Shown piece after piece: positions 38,129 to 49,085 of a DNA stretch of 64,000 nt. The notes below the pieces were generated by a model. The model was not told where the DNA came from. It saw nothing but the letters and a program-made list of their open reading frames with translations, and ran no database searches. The stretch spans positions 45,778,072 to 45,842,071 of the forward strand of contig NC_059500.1 in the NCBI RefSeq assembly GCF_018139145.2. The letters are read 5' to 3'. Position 1 is the stretch's first letter, and the number at the start of each line of letters is the position of its first letter. Position numbers and translations under genes: made by a program. The DNA is from Gymnogyps californianus. Its lineage: Eukaryota > Chordata > Aves > Accipitriformes > Cathartidae.

Positions 38129-39336
38129 CCATTCTTATCTCAACCCACAAGTTTTACCTTTTTTCCCAACCCACCTCCCCATCACACTGAGAGGGGGCAG
38201 GAGTGAGAGAGCGGCTGTGTGGTGCTTAGTTGCTGGCTGGGGTTAAACCACGACACCATTACAGGAGAATAAACAGAAATCAAGTTCACAAACAGAATAT
38301 GGCAGTTCTCATCCTGCACTCTTCTCAGTAAAACATCAGTAATGACTTCAGGGTTGATCCAAACCCCTGGGAAAAATATATAGCATCAAAGCAGGTGGTG
38401 GTTCAGTCTTTAAAGAACTGACTGCCTTTGATGATGATAAATATCCAGCACATGTGAAGGCTCATCAAGTGTTGAATACAGTTTAACTTATGAAAAAAAC
38501 CCTTTCTGGATATCTTACAGAAATGGCTTTTTGTTAAAGACTGAAAACCTTTGTTGTTACCACATGCCTTAAACTTCACTCAAAGAGTGAGCCAACAGAT
38601 AACATAGTTGAGAATTAAAAATAAAACCAGAGTTTTAGAACAAATATCTCCTTAACATTATATAGTGACAAAAACTAATTTGATATTAAGCCTTGTCTGT
38701 GCAGGCTTAATTTAACTGATTTTACATGAATTAGCCCCCATGTCGATACCTTAGAGGTCCATTTAAAAGTGCTTTTTCAACTTGAAAATGATAAGGAGTT
38801 TATCTTGATTAGGCATAGGGTTGAGTTTAATCAAATTAAGATATTCTTGAGGCAAAATAAAACTGTTCAGAAAAGAGTTTGATTAAGTTGCTTTAAAAAC
38901 AGATTTAAAGCCACCACATAACAGACTTGTAAACAGAGAGGTTCCCAAATAGGTTAATGTTAACATTTGGGCAGAAATATGTTGCCAAATATTCCAGGAG
39001 ATATCTCATACACCAAGAAGTTCATAACACATTCTCCCTGTTTGCAGAAGCAACTTGTGTTTATGCACAGAGGTTCCGCATTTTAAATGCAAGTACCGTA
39101 TTTTGTTTGCATAACAGAGCAATTGTGCTCTAGCTGCCTAAGACTTTCATCTAAAGTCTACTATAATCAGTGGAAGCCTTTCCCCACACTTTCAGGATAT
39201 TGTGGGTCAGGCCTTCAACTGCAGGCAAAAAGAAAAATATCTGCTTCTGAAGGAGTGATGAGATTACAAAATAAGTTTGGTCAGGTTTTTTGTCCCAGTT
39301 CTCTAAAAATCTGGACATTGAATTTGAAATTAAACG

Positions 39337-39415
39337 AAATTTTCATTTGAAAAAATCAAATTCAAATTCAAATGTTTAAATTTTAACTCAAATTTTCATT
39401 TGAAAAAATGAAAAC
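39337..39415. repeat. AT-rich direct repeats forming a potential hairpin
   Basis: The 20-mer AAATTTTCATTTGAAAAAAT occurs at 39337-39356 and again at 39390-39409. The second copy continues into a perfect inverted repeat, TTTTCATTT and AAATGAAAA separated by GAAAA. Several ATTCAAATT motifs lie between. It could extrude as a small cruciform. No transposon family is recognised. Confidence 0.75.
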
Positions 39416-42400
39416 CCAATAAAATAAAAAACAATCTTCACAAACCTTTGGAAAGTGTTTAGGTAAAACAAAATATATTTTGATACATCATGGGATATAG
39501 TAGTGTAATGAGAAAACATCTTTTCTGTGTAGTTTTGTTTCTTTCTCTCATGTCACAAACCTTTTCACTGTGTTTTGTTTCACGAAATGCATCTTCTGTA
39601 CAGAAATGAACTTCTGGGACAGTCTCTACTGTCTGTTAGTCATATCTAAAAGTAGATGCAGACAGATCATATGAAATATTTGAACCAACTGAGCACAGAG
39701 GTGGTTTTTGAGTTCAAATGCAAGTTCCTAGCAAACCATTTGGTTTAATCCAGGCATATATTAGTTTGTTAGCTGATATGTTGGTTGTGTGTACAAATGG
39801 GAAGCACAAACTCCAATCTAATATAAAATTTTTGACGTATCTTTTGCAAAGTGAGGATCAAGAGGACTGCATCTGAAAGTGTGAATAGCAGCAAATAAAA
39901 TGATTGATTCTGAGTCACTAATATAATCCATATGACGTCTCTGTAAATGTGGCTGGCTGACCCTGGGATTATGTGTACATGTGGATACTTCAGGAGAAAA
40001 ATGCCCAGAAAGTGTGAAAAGTGGTGAAAGTGCAAACTACAAATCCATGTTTGCATCTGGTCTGCAATTACTGTACATCAGGAGCATCGCAGCCAGCCAA
40101 ATTTAGCTCAGGAAACTGCTAACTCAGTGTTCACAGCCCTCAGTTCAGTCACTGGGCTTCTGTTAAAGTAGCAAGGACTTCTTCAAGACGTGTGCATCTC
40201 CAAGACACAGGGCATGCCCTTATTGGCACAGAGGTCAGTGCACATTATAACCAACCCTCAGTGGAACATTTATTGAGAAGTTGTATTTCTACTTTGAAAG
40301 AGGTAGTTCAGCCTATAGCAAGTGGCTTTATCTCCAGAGCCTTCTGACTTCTGAGGTCATCTGTTACATCTATAGCAATTTATTGCATTGGGAATCTGAT
40401 GGTATTTAAGCCTAGCTGTTTAATGACTACCTTGAAGGCACCCTGCCATTAACGCTCAACCTAAACTAAGTTCCTCCAGTAGCAGATTTGGGGTGTGAAG
40501 CACCAGGCTCATATCACAGATGTCAGCAGGCTAAGGGGGAGCCTGGCGCTCCCTGTTAAGTAGAAAACAAGTCCAAGTAAGGGAACCAGAGATCACAAAG
40601 CAATGAAATAGAAGTAAAACATTATGATATTAGTGTTTCATGGGTGCCAGTATGGTCAAAAAAGTTGAGCTATGTATTTGTGGCTACCCCATAAGCTCAC
40701 AGTTAGCTTCCATAGGGCTGGAAATCTTGCTACAAAGCATTACTAGTCTCTTCTAGTACTTATTTACCAATTAAATTAAGCCTGTCATTAAACACTTTGG
40801 GAAGATTTGTGAACGATCCGTTGATTAAGCTATCCAAACGTGGTCTGGGATTTTTAGTTAGCTTAGTTTCTTCTCAGAATCACAATTTATAAAACGGGGG
40901 AAAAAAGAACAATTATCCAGAATCTGAAGCAAGGTTAACAGATGTGAATGAACATTTCTTTGTATAGATAGACTTATTGCCAGACTTTTCTCAGCCTAAC
41001 CTTGCAGTGTTCTTTGTAAATACCTCCGTGCATTGGGACCTCTGAACACCTAACTAAATCTCTTCATACTAGTACAGTTCATTCAGCAAACAGCAAATTC
41101 AAGAACTTGAGGAGACAATGGTACATTTAGGACCCTAATTGCTTTTGTTTCTAAGCTACCTGTATAAAGTGCTTGGTCTCTTAGCTCTTGTCTTTTATCC
41201 TGTCTCCTTTCTTTTTTCCCCTCTGAAATTTGTTCCATAGTAATTTGTTGCTAAAGCCAGATACCTCAGTGACTCTTTGAAGTATTTTAAGTACAGAAAT
41301 AGTTTCTAACTAAATCATCAGGCATTCCTTACTTTCCCAAAGAAGAAAAAAAGATAAACTCTAGTCCTAAATTGTCTTTGGTGAATATGGAAATAATTCA
41401 AAATAAAGCACATTCAGTTTGAGATTTATGATGAGCCAAAGTTCATTAGCTCATTAGCAGGGGAAATAAGTTTTCAGAGGGTTCATGAATCTATAACAAA
41501 CAGAAACTATGGCACCTAATTTACCTTGTTCTGAATAGCATTACAGGTTACATTGACTTAATTAGGATGCACCACTGAGCATTCAGGTGTTGTCTTCAGT
41601 GGCAGTGCAGGATAAACCTAGGCTGATTTTAATTTCATTTAAAGAAATACAAATTGCTGGAAAATAATAGCATTCCTAATTAGTTTTAAGACTAATTTTG
41701 CTTTGGAAGTGTAGGTTCACTATAAAAAACATTTGTTTTTTAAAGGTAGCAACTAAAGCAGAGATAGGCAACATATTTAGAGTTAATAATTCTTTAAGAC
41801 CTAACTACTCAGATAAAATAGAAGTAGTAGACTTGAAATATTTCATCACTTCTACAGCTGGGAAAAATGTATCACTAGAAAAATCATTTAAATATTAAAC
41901 TCTGCCAGCATGAGACAGTCCATTTGTACAGCTCAATCTGCCTGTATGTGTTTATGAAGATTGTGGAGCTCTGGAAGACATCTAATTAAGGGTTGGTTTA
42001 ATGCTTACATGAAGGCAAAAGAACAATCACTCTCCATTCAGTCAGCTATTGTCTGTTCAATCCACATGTGGTCTTCCTTTTACAAAAGTACCTTAAGTCT
42101 TCAGTAGCAAAAACATAGCGTAACATCCAGCACATTAGTGTTCAGCATCTAATCTAAGTGATTTTATTCCTGGTTTTATAGATTAACATATCAATATTAC
42201 CAAAAGAAATCTGAATACAGATATTGGATTGCCTCGAATAATATCTCTGAGATAGACTGAAACTGTGAAGACAGCAAAATCAAAAGGACTTGCATCTGGT
42301 TTTGCATATGCAAACATAGTTTTGTTTTGAGCTGTGTATACTTCAGTGAAGACAAGGTGATGTTGCAAATGGTAGGCTTGTAAGTGTCACTACTATTTTA

Positions 42401-44336
42401 TTTTTTTTTTTAAGGCAAGATTTCAACATATCTTCATGTCTTTTTTGTCAACCCACAGTTATTTTTTATAGGTCTTCATACCCGATTTTGTAAGTGTTAC
42501 TGATTGGAGTGAAGCTGGAGAAACTGTGCACACTTTGGTTTGAGAGCAGAATTTCAAGCATTTTTTTTCTCACATTTATTTTCTTTGTGTACATGTATCT
42601 GTCTAGCATGAAATACTGAATTGGTTTATCAGAGAGTAAATGCTGTTAGGTTTCAATACAACTGAAAACACTAGTGCTAAATTCTATTAAGATCTATTAA
42701 GGGATTGATACAACCCTTACCTTGAAGAATTAAAACTACACAGCAATTGCAGCTCAGTGCAAAATAGAAAGAATTTTTGTTAATTGTCAGGTAACACAAA
42801 CCTGGAACTACCATGCAAAAGCAGAGTAGTTCTTTCTCTGCTACTGTCAAACCTTGATTAGAGATAATAGCAAAGAGACATAGTTGTAGTTAGGAGACTT
42901 CAGTTCTGTCTATAATACTGTTACTGCTACGGGTTTCTTTCTACTTCACTAAACCTTTCTGCAGCTTTTTCATCCCTAGATTCTGTTAATTACCCTAATT
43001 TGGTAAAGTGTTTGAAATCCTTAACTGGGTATGATCGTATAAAACCTGATTATTTTGTTGCAAGTGGAGCTGGTATGTACTGTGATGTTTAGGTTGCCCA
43101 GTTCCACCTGTTATTAAAGAAAAACCAAAATCTTGCTACTTTAACAGTTCAGAGCATGCTTTATGAATTAACGCCAAGGCTTTCTTCCTAGCAAAACTCT
43201 CTCGTCCCACATAATTCCATTCAATTTCAGCAGAAACACAAACTGTCAAAAAGAAATAGGAAGCCTTGCTTGTGCTGTCAGAAAAACATCAGCAGTACTC
43301 CAAGCTAACTTAAGCAACTCTCTTAATTTAGGGCTAAGTCTGAAATACTATAAAAGTAAAGCAGGTCATATTTTAGGGAGAATGTGCAAGGTTGCATTGT
43401 TGGCTCCCTTCTATATCTTTTTTAAGTTAGTGTCCCTTCCTCTCTTCAGGTGGGAAAATGCTGAACTGTGGATGTTTCCTGGGCACTTATAACCAAAAAA
43501 TACTCCTCCTTTTCTGATTTCAACATGTCCCTTAGTTCCTGAAGAGTTTTGATGTTTCTTTCTCGTCCTGTGCAGTAGGCAGTTAGAAGGAGAAAGCTGC
43601 TGTTACCATTCTCTGCCTCTCTTAAATTTGAGAGGCAAAGCTTAAATTCCTCAGTTCCTGGGAAATGCAGGGATTGACTTAACCAAGACTGTTTACCTGT
43701 TAGGAGAAATGGCGTGTCTTCTCATTGGCTGCCATCTCTCTACGTTATTGTATATAGTAGTATCAAAGCTTTAAAAAAACCCAACAAAACAAAACACACA
43801 AAAGAGTGAAAAAAGAAAACAAGTAAAATTCTGTTATGCTTTTAGGTCAGCAGAACAGTATCTTAGTTATAAATGTGATTTAACAGGGGCAAAAATAGAA
43901 ATCTGAGAGTTTGTTTGCAAGACCTTTTTGTATAACTTGGAGTAAGTTTTTTTTTTAGGGTTTTTTTTTTTATTTTTAAATGCTCAGTTCATTTCAAAGA
44001 GTTCTGCATATCATTCTAATTGGATGACTATAGATCTTGAAAACCTGCACTCCAGCACACAAAGTGTTAGTGTAAACACATGTTAAGTAAACTGTTGATT
44101 ATTCCCTATTCTTATTTTGCTTAAATGTCATCAATAAAAAGCATGAAAATGCGTTCCGTCTGTTTTTTCAGAAGACTGAAGTTTTCAAATTAAGAATGAT
44201 AACAAATACCTTTAATATACTAATAGTTTTTTTGTGATTTATGGAAAATTATTGGAAATTATTCCTCCTTCCAGATAGTTAAATCTTCACATAAACCAAA
44301 TAATGAACTACTAATAATCAATATTTATCCTTGCAG

Positions 44337-44401
44337 GTCCTCCTCCTGCCACAGTAGATATTTTGAGTAAAAGGACTATGTTAAGCAGGAAGATCAGACA
44401 G
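44337..44401 (+). other. Candidate 65-bp coding exon (speculative)
   Basis: A branch-point-like CTACTAATAA and the acceptor TTATCCTTGCAG (to 44336) precede 65 bases ending CAG before GTAAATAAG (44402), a good donor. Only one frame is open: two bases complete a codon and then 21 codons follow, beginning PPPATVDILSK. The phase at its 3' end (0) matches the open frame of the candidate terminal exon at 46774. I do not recognise the peptide. A frame open for 21 codons in one of three registers is not rare, so confidence is low. Confidence 0.22.
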
Positions 44402-45028
44402 GTAAATAAGATCAATAGAAGTTTGGGGAGGGGGAGCATAAAACAAAACTTGCTTGTGGAAATGCACTACTTTTTATTTTTCTGAAATGAAAGAATGTAG
44501 GACTATAATATGTGTCAGCAAAATCTATCTGTGCACCAATTTCTTTGAATGAGATGGGGGTGGTAAACACATATTTGAGATCATGCATCTTTTATATATA
44601 CATATGTATTTTAATTGGGGCCAGAAGGTGTGCAGTATCTGGGACTTAACTGCCAATTTGGCTATGCAAATGCTTTTTGATTCCTAATGAATATTGCTTC
44701 TCTCCAAAAATGCACACGAATATTTTAGTGTTTCTTTTTCCACTTAGTCATTAAATTTTGGTCATTGAAATACAGTGAAAGGAATAGTTTGTTTAGGAAG
44801 ACAGGACAGTCTCTTCTAGTGCCTTAAAAGGAATACTTTGGCCACATATGTGATTTAAAAAGCATGTTCTAATTATGAATAACATCAGAAAGTTTCCTAG
44901 AATTGGTGATTTGATCAGTGTTTGGGTTTTTTTTCCATTAAAAGTGTGATTAAAGATAGGAAAAAAGTTTGTTTTTCATGAAGCAGTTGTGAATATGAAA
45001 AATATTTATACTTTTTGAGATAGGTTTC

Positions 45029-46312
45029 ACGGAATCATAGAACCATAGAACATCCCGGGTTGGAAGGGACTTCAGAAGATCATCTGGTCCAACCTTTCAT
45101 GGGAAAGGGAGCCTAGATGAGATTATCTAGCACACTGTCCAATCACATCTTGAAAACCTCCCATGACGGGGACTCTACCATGTCCCTGGGGAGATTGTTC
45201 CAGTGATAGATTGTTCTCAGTATAAAAAATCTATTTCTTATATCAAGATGAAACCTCTCCTGGTGTGAGTTGTACACATTAGCCTTTGTCTTCTCCATGT
45301 GGCTCCTTGTGAAGGTAGAGCCTCCGTCCTCTTTGTAGCTGCCCTTTAGGTACTGGAATACCATGATGAGGTCCCTTCTGAACATTCTCTTCTCCAGGGA
45401 GAAAAGACATAACTCCTTCAGTCTTTCCCCATAGGGTAGGTTCTCTAGCCCTTTGATCGTCTTCCTGCTCCTCCTCTGACCCTCTCCAGTGTGTTCACAT
45501 CTTTTTTTTTTTAATTGTGGGGCCCAGAACTGGACACAGTACTCCAGGTGCAGCCTGACAAGTGCTAAGAAGAGTGGGATGATCAATTCTCCGCCTCTGT
45601 TTGTAATGCCCCTGCGGATGCAGCTCAGGATCCAATTTGCCTTGGTTGCTGCAGCACTGTACTGCTGACTCACGTTCAGCTTGCTGTCCACAAGGACCCC
45701 CAGGTCCCTCTCAGCAAGGCTGCTCCCCAGCCACACGCATCCTAGCCTGTGCTGGGCTCTTTGGTTATGTCATCCCAGATGCAGGACTTTGCACTTGTCT
45801 TTGTTAAACTTCACACAGTTCTTGCTAGCCCACTCTTCCAGCCTTTCCAGGTCTCTCTGAAAGACAGCTCTCCCTTCTGACATGTCCACCTCGCCGCCCA
45901 GTTTAGTGTCATCAGCAAACTTGGTGAGGGTGCTTTCAGTCCCATCATCTAGATAATTTATGAAGATGTTGAACAACGTGGGGCCCAGTATTGAACCCTG
46001 GGGGACCCCACTTGTGACAGGCTGCCAGCCTGAGTAAAAACCATTAATCACCACCCTCTGAGCGCAGCCTGTGAGACAATTTCTTACCCATTTCACAGAC
46101 CACCAATCCAATCTGTATCTTGACAGTTTGTCCAGGAGAAAGCTGTGGGAAACAGTGTTGAACACTTTGCTGAAGTCCAGGTAAACAACATCCACTTCTT
46201 TCCCCATGACGACAGAAGATGTTATTTTGCTGTAGAAGGTGATGTTAGTCTGGCATGATTTGCCTTTGGTAAATCTATGTTGGCTTTTCCCAGTCACCTG
46301 CTTCATTTGATT
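45029..46312 (-). mobile_element. CR1 LINE, 5'-truncated, relatively young
   Basis: The minus-strand 3' end carries AGTCCCTTCCAACCCGGGA followed by TTCTATGGTTCTATGATTC, the classic CR1 terminal repeat. The element spans about 1.28 kb up to the RT palm and is 5'-truncated near 46312. It lies about 20 kb from the older CR1 in the same orientation. Conservation of the 3' terminus and of long open frames shows that it is younger than the copy at 22765. Confidence 0.95.
45143..46306 (-). pseudogene. CR1 ORF2 fragment, RT palm to C-terminus, one in-frame stop
   Basis: Two collinear open stretches in the same frame (46306-45770 and 45736-45143) are separated by a TGA at 45772-45770. The first shows an RT palm with [11 protein letters not shown] (catalytic Asp at residue 44 of the fragment), the VPQGSILGP block (101-109) and an intact FADD box (130-133). 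The second is the C-terminal part, ending near RDMVESPSWEVFK. The endonuclease and the RT fingers are missing because of 5' truncation, so the fragment cannot mobilise itself. Apart from the single TGA, the frame is open for nearly 390 codons. Confidence 0.92.
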
Positions 46313-46773
46313 TGTAATAGTTTCAACTGGTTTGTAATAATTTTTTTACATCAGAGAATGAAAACATTCAAAATATAAGACAAGAAGTACATTGGGAGCA
46401 CATCTTTTATTCAACATATATTTTAGGAATTAAGAATTTGGAAACTTTCCATAGTAAATATTTTGCACGTTTTTTCTGTCTTTAAGATGATTTTCAAATT
46501 AGCAAAAAGAAGTAGTGGTTAGTATTTTGTTTGTTTAGATTGTTCTCAAACCACAAATATTATGTTACAAACAAGCTTCAATAAAGGGCAATGAGGGAGA
46601 AGTTCTGCCTATGAGCAAACCATCTGCAAACTACACTACAGTAGGTGATGAAATACAGATAACTTGCCCACTTGGCAGCTTTTTTCAAAATAATAACCAT
46701 TGCTTTCTGAAACATTGTATATGGCAATGACAGAGATAAGAACTATGTTCCTGCTTCTCATCGGTTTCTTCAG
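46313..46773. other. Short unique stretch between CR1 and candidate exon
   Basis: No gene or repeat is visible. Its last 30 bases (about 46744-46773) form a polypyrimidine tract ending TTTCTTCAG. Confidence 0.6.
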
Positions 46774-47118
46774 TGGCTTTACAAGTTTGCTAGAATTTCT
46801 CTCTCATTGCTAAAAGAAATCTTCCCTCTGGCTGACATAGTCATCCCCTTAGATTACATTTCATCTTGGTTTATGCAGCTTCCCATGCAAGTGGTTCCTG
46901 AAGATGCCTTCATTGCAGCTCTTCCACATGCAGCATTATTTAAAACCTGCACAACATCTCCCAAGCATAGGGATTCCTGTGTGTGGTGGGGCACAGAGGT
47001 TTTGAGCATGGCAATAATCAGTATTGCCACAGCTAAGCTCCCTGATGGAGCTGGCAGCTCTGACAACAGCTTAATTTTATGTACCAACAGGATTGTAGCA
47101 TTTATCTTCAATGTGTGA
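46774..47118 (+). other. Candidate terminal coding exon, unknown protein
   Basis: A strong acceptor, CTGCTTCTCATCGGTTTCTTCAG, ends at 46773. From the next base the frame stays open for 114 codons, from WLYKFARISL through FPLADIVIPLDY, VVPEDAFIAAL and DSCVWWGTEVL to a TGA at 47116-47118. An AATAAA follows at 47434-47439 with GT-rich sequence after it, as at the end of a transcript. The stop-to-stop frame starts at 46711 with no upstream ATG in it, so if coding it must be reached by splicing. No domain is recognised. Against it: the minus strand is also open for 92 codons over the same interval, and no donor-bearing upstream gene is certain. An untranslated or chance frame remains quite possible. 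Confidence 0.27.
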
Positions 47119-48005
47119 GCTGTAGTTTCCACTTGGATGTTTTATACGATATGGAGAGGAGTTGGGGTTTGTGATTCTGTTTGCTTGCCCTTTCCCACTT
47201 GCAGTAGACCTGTGCCTGTGAGAATAGGGTTTACTCAGCAAAAATGTCTTCTGCAGACATGATGGCATACTTTTCTCAAGTAATTGCCTGCAGAAGCCAC
47301 TTTAGATGAAAATAGAACTGTTATATTTGTTGAAAATGGTAAACTATTGATGTTCTTTATGCCTCTTAGAAAAGAGGGTAGAATTGGTGAGAATGGTATA
47401 TATGGGCATTTATATACTGCTCTATCCTGCTATAATAAAAGTCTTTTTATAGATTACTATATTTACACACAATATAAGTGAGTGCAGGTTTTGAGTACTC
47501 TGTCTATCTGAGAAGCATTTCATTTTTTGCTTGATAGTTTGGGAAAGGGAGTGTGTGTGTCACATTTATCTAGTCACTCTGGAAAAAACTGGAAAAAATA
47601 TTTGGGTCCTTGTGTGTTTTGCTTATGTAATTTTTTTTTTTTTCTTCTCCTTATGTTTTGGACCTATCAAGCAAAGATTTGGAAACAAGTACCTCCCACA
47701 AAACTTCATCTATAACTGCCCAAGCCACTTGAGCATTATAATGCAGTTGAAGGAAGTTAATGGTGTAGTATCAGGATAGTAGCTTAATAGTAAGACTATG
47801 AGGTAGTCCTACTAAAGAGAACAGCAAAGGCTGTACACAAAATACTTGAAGAATCACCAAACACTTTTGCTCATTAATGGTAATCTCAGTGTAAGTTCAG
47901 ATGGAGGAATTGGAAGAAAAACTCCAAGGTGTTGAGGGTGTCTATATGAATGTTTGTTGGAAACTCTCTGGTCTTAGCCAAGCCTTTGTGTCCTAGAAAG
48001 CAAAG
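47119..48005. other. Unique DNA, possible 3' UTR-like segment
   Basis: No gene or transposon is recognised. If the frame at 46774-47118 is a terminal exon, the first 320 bases here would be its 3' UTR. A T-rich run lies at about 47632-47643. Confidence 0.5.
47434..47439 (+). terminator. Possible poly(A) signal AATAAA
   Basis: AATAAA in the context CTATAATAAAAGTC lies 316 bp after the TGA of the candidate exon. GT/T-rich sequence (GGTTTTGAGTACTCTGTC) follows about 50 bases later. The hexamer alone is frequent by chance in AT-rich DNA. Confidence 0.25.
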
Positions 48006-48190
48006 GATATTGTGGTGGTCTACCTGTGGCTGGCTGCCAGATGCCCACCCTGCTGCTTTCTCACTCCCTCTCTGTAACGGGACAAGGGGAGAAAATGAGA
48101 TGAAAAAGCCTGTGGTTCGAGATAAAGACAGTGAGATGATATACCAATTACCATCATGAGCAGAACAGACTTGACTTGCGGAAAATTAAA

Positions 48191-48196
48191 TTTATT
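48191..48196 (-). terminator. LTR polyadenylation signal AATAAA
   Basis: TTTATT on the plus strand gives AATAAA in the element's orientation, about 180 bp before its 3' end. This is a plausible position for the end of R. Confidence 0.5.
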
Positions 48197-48423
48197 GTCA
48201 ATTAAAAATAGAGTAGGACAGTGAGAAACAAAGGCAAAACTAAAACCTCCTTCCTCCTATCCCCCACCTCAGGCTCAACTTCAGTCCTTCATTCCCAACT
48301 CTTCTACCTCCCCTTGCCCCCGAGCAGTGCAGGGGAGATGAGGAATGGGGGTTGTGGTCAGTCCATAACAGTTCCTCTCCGCTCCTCCTTCCTCCTCACA
48401 CTGTTTCCCTGCTCCGACTTGAA

Positions 48424-48777
48424 GTCCTTCCCACAGGCTGCAGTCCTTCATAAACTGCTCCAGTGTGGGTCCTTCCCATGGGCTGCAGTTCTTCAAGAAC
48501 TGCTACAGCATGAGTGCTTTCCATGGGCTACGTCCTTCAGGATAAACTTGCTCCAGCGTGCGTCCCCCACGGGTCGCCGCTCCTGCCTGAAAAACTGCTC
48601 CTGTGTGCAGGCTGCAGCTTCCTTTAGGGCATGTCCACTTGCTGCGGTGTAGGGTCCTTCATGGGCTGCAGGGTGGATATCTGCTCTGACATGGTCCTCC
48701 ATGGGCTGCAGGGGAACAGCCTGCTCTACCATGGTCTCCTCCAGATGCTGCAGGGGAATCTCTGCTCTGGCACCTGG
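48424..48777. repeat. 40-48 bp minisatellite within the LTR
   Basis: Imperfect units start with GTCC-T-C, contain an ATGGGCTGCAG core, and begin at 48424, 48469, 48514 and 48562 (45, 45, 48 and about 47 bp). A diverged unit follows at about 48609, and a second cluster of 40-bp units starts at 48654, 48694 and 48734. The two clusters share the TCCATGGGCTGCAG core. Unit number is likely to vary between copies of this LTR. Confidence 0.85.
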
Positions 48778-48890
48778 AAACACCTCCTCCCCTCCCTCTT
48801 CTCTGGTCTTGGTGTCTGCAGGGCTGTTTCTCTCACATTATTTCTCACCTCTCCCTCTCATGGCTGCCACGCAGTATTTCTTACCCTTTC

Positions 48891-48897
48891 TTAAATA
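48891..48897 (-). promoter_or_regulatory. TATA-like box of the solo LTR
   Basis: The minus strand reads ACGTATTTAAGAAAGG, a TATA-like element about 185 bp from the 5' end of the LTR. Activity is not demonstrable from sequence. Confidence 0.5.
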
Positions 48898-49085
48898 CGT
48901 TATCACAGAGGCGCCACCATCTTGGCTGAGGGGCTCAGCTGTGTCCTGTGGTGTGTCCACTGGAGCTGGCTGGAGCCAGCTGTGTCTGGCACAGGGTAGC
49001 TCCTGGCCTCTCCTCACAGAGGCTACCCCTGCAGCATACCCCCCACCCCCCTCAAAACCTAGGCACCGACACTCAATACAGATAT

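Larger units (their letters stand above)
37624..38255 (+). mobile_element. Solo LTR, same ERVL-type family as 15531-16132, opposite orientation
   Basis: The element starts TGTCCTGGTTTCAGC and ends TTAAACCACGACA, again TG...CA. Its order matches the minus-strand copy at 15531-16132 along the whole length, including the blocks CATGCTCTGCCAGCAAGCAG and GGGCATCAGTCAGTGG. It has a TATA box (37888-37895), an ATTAAA polyadenylation signal (38123-38128) and an internal ATT-rich microsatellite (about 38050-38115). No internal viral sequence adjoins it. The flanks do not show a convincing 5-bp duplication (CTGTA before, CCATT after). The copy may therefore derive from recombination between different insertions, or its flanks have mutated. 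Confidence 0.9.
38256..45028. other. Unique DNA, no confident gene
   Basis: Unique AT-rich sequence. A small cluster of AT-rich direct and inverted repeats lies at 39337-39415 and a candidate exon at 44337-44401, both listed separately. Another acceptor-donor pair near 42472-42489 encloses only 18 bp. The short ORFs have no recognisable product. Confidence 0.6.
48011..49080 (-). mobile_element. Solo LTR (1,070 bp), ERVL-type, with internal minisatellite and 5-bp duplication
   Basis: Read on the minus strand it starts TGTATTGAGTGTCGG and ends GTAGACCACCACA, with TG...CA termini. The exact 5-bp duplication GATAT flanks it (48006-48010 and 49081-49085). A TATA-like TATTTAA lies at 48897-48891 and AATAAA at 48196-48191. 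The terminal segment (GGCATCTGGCAGCCAGCC on the minus strand) resembles the end of other avian LTRs in this window, but the body is different, so it is a separate family. The open frames of 70-160 codons here are LTR sequence, kept open by the repetitive GC-rich core. No viral coding region adjoins it. Confidence 0.9.

Noticed and set aside
42472..42489. 18-base interval between TTTTTTATAG and GTAAGTG.
   Set aside because: It is too short to judge. Such pairs arise often by chance, and nothing nearby is phase-informative.
48113..48124. GGTTCGAGATAA, resembling a tRNA B box.
   Set aside because: There is no matching A box or cloverleaf, and the site is part of the LTR 3' region.
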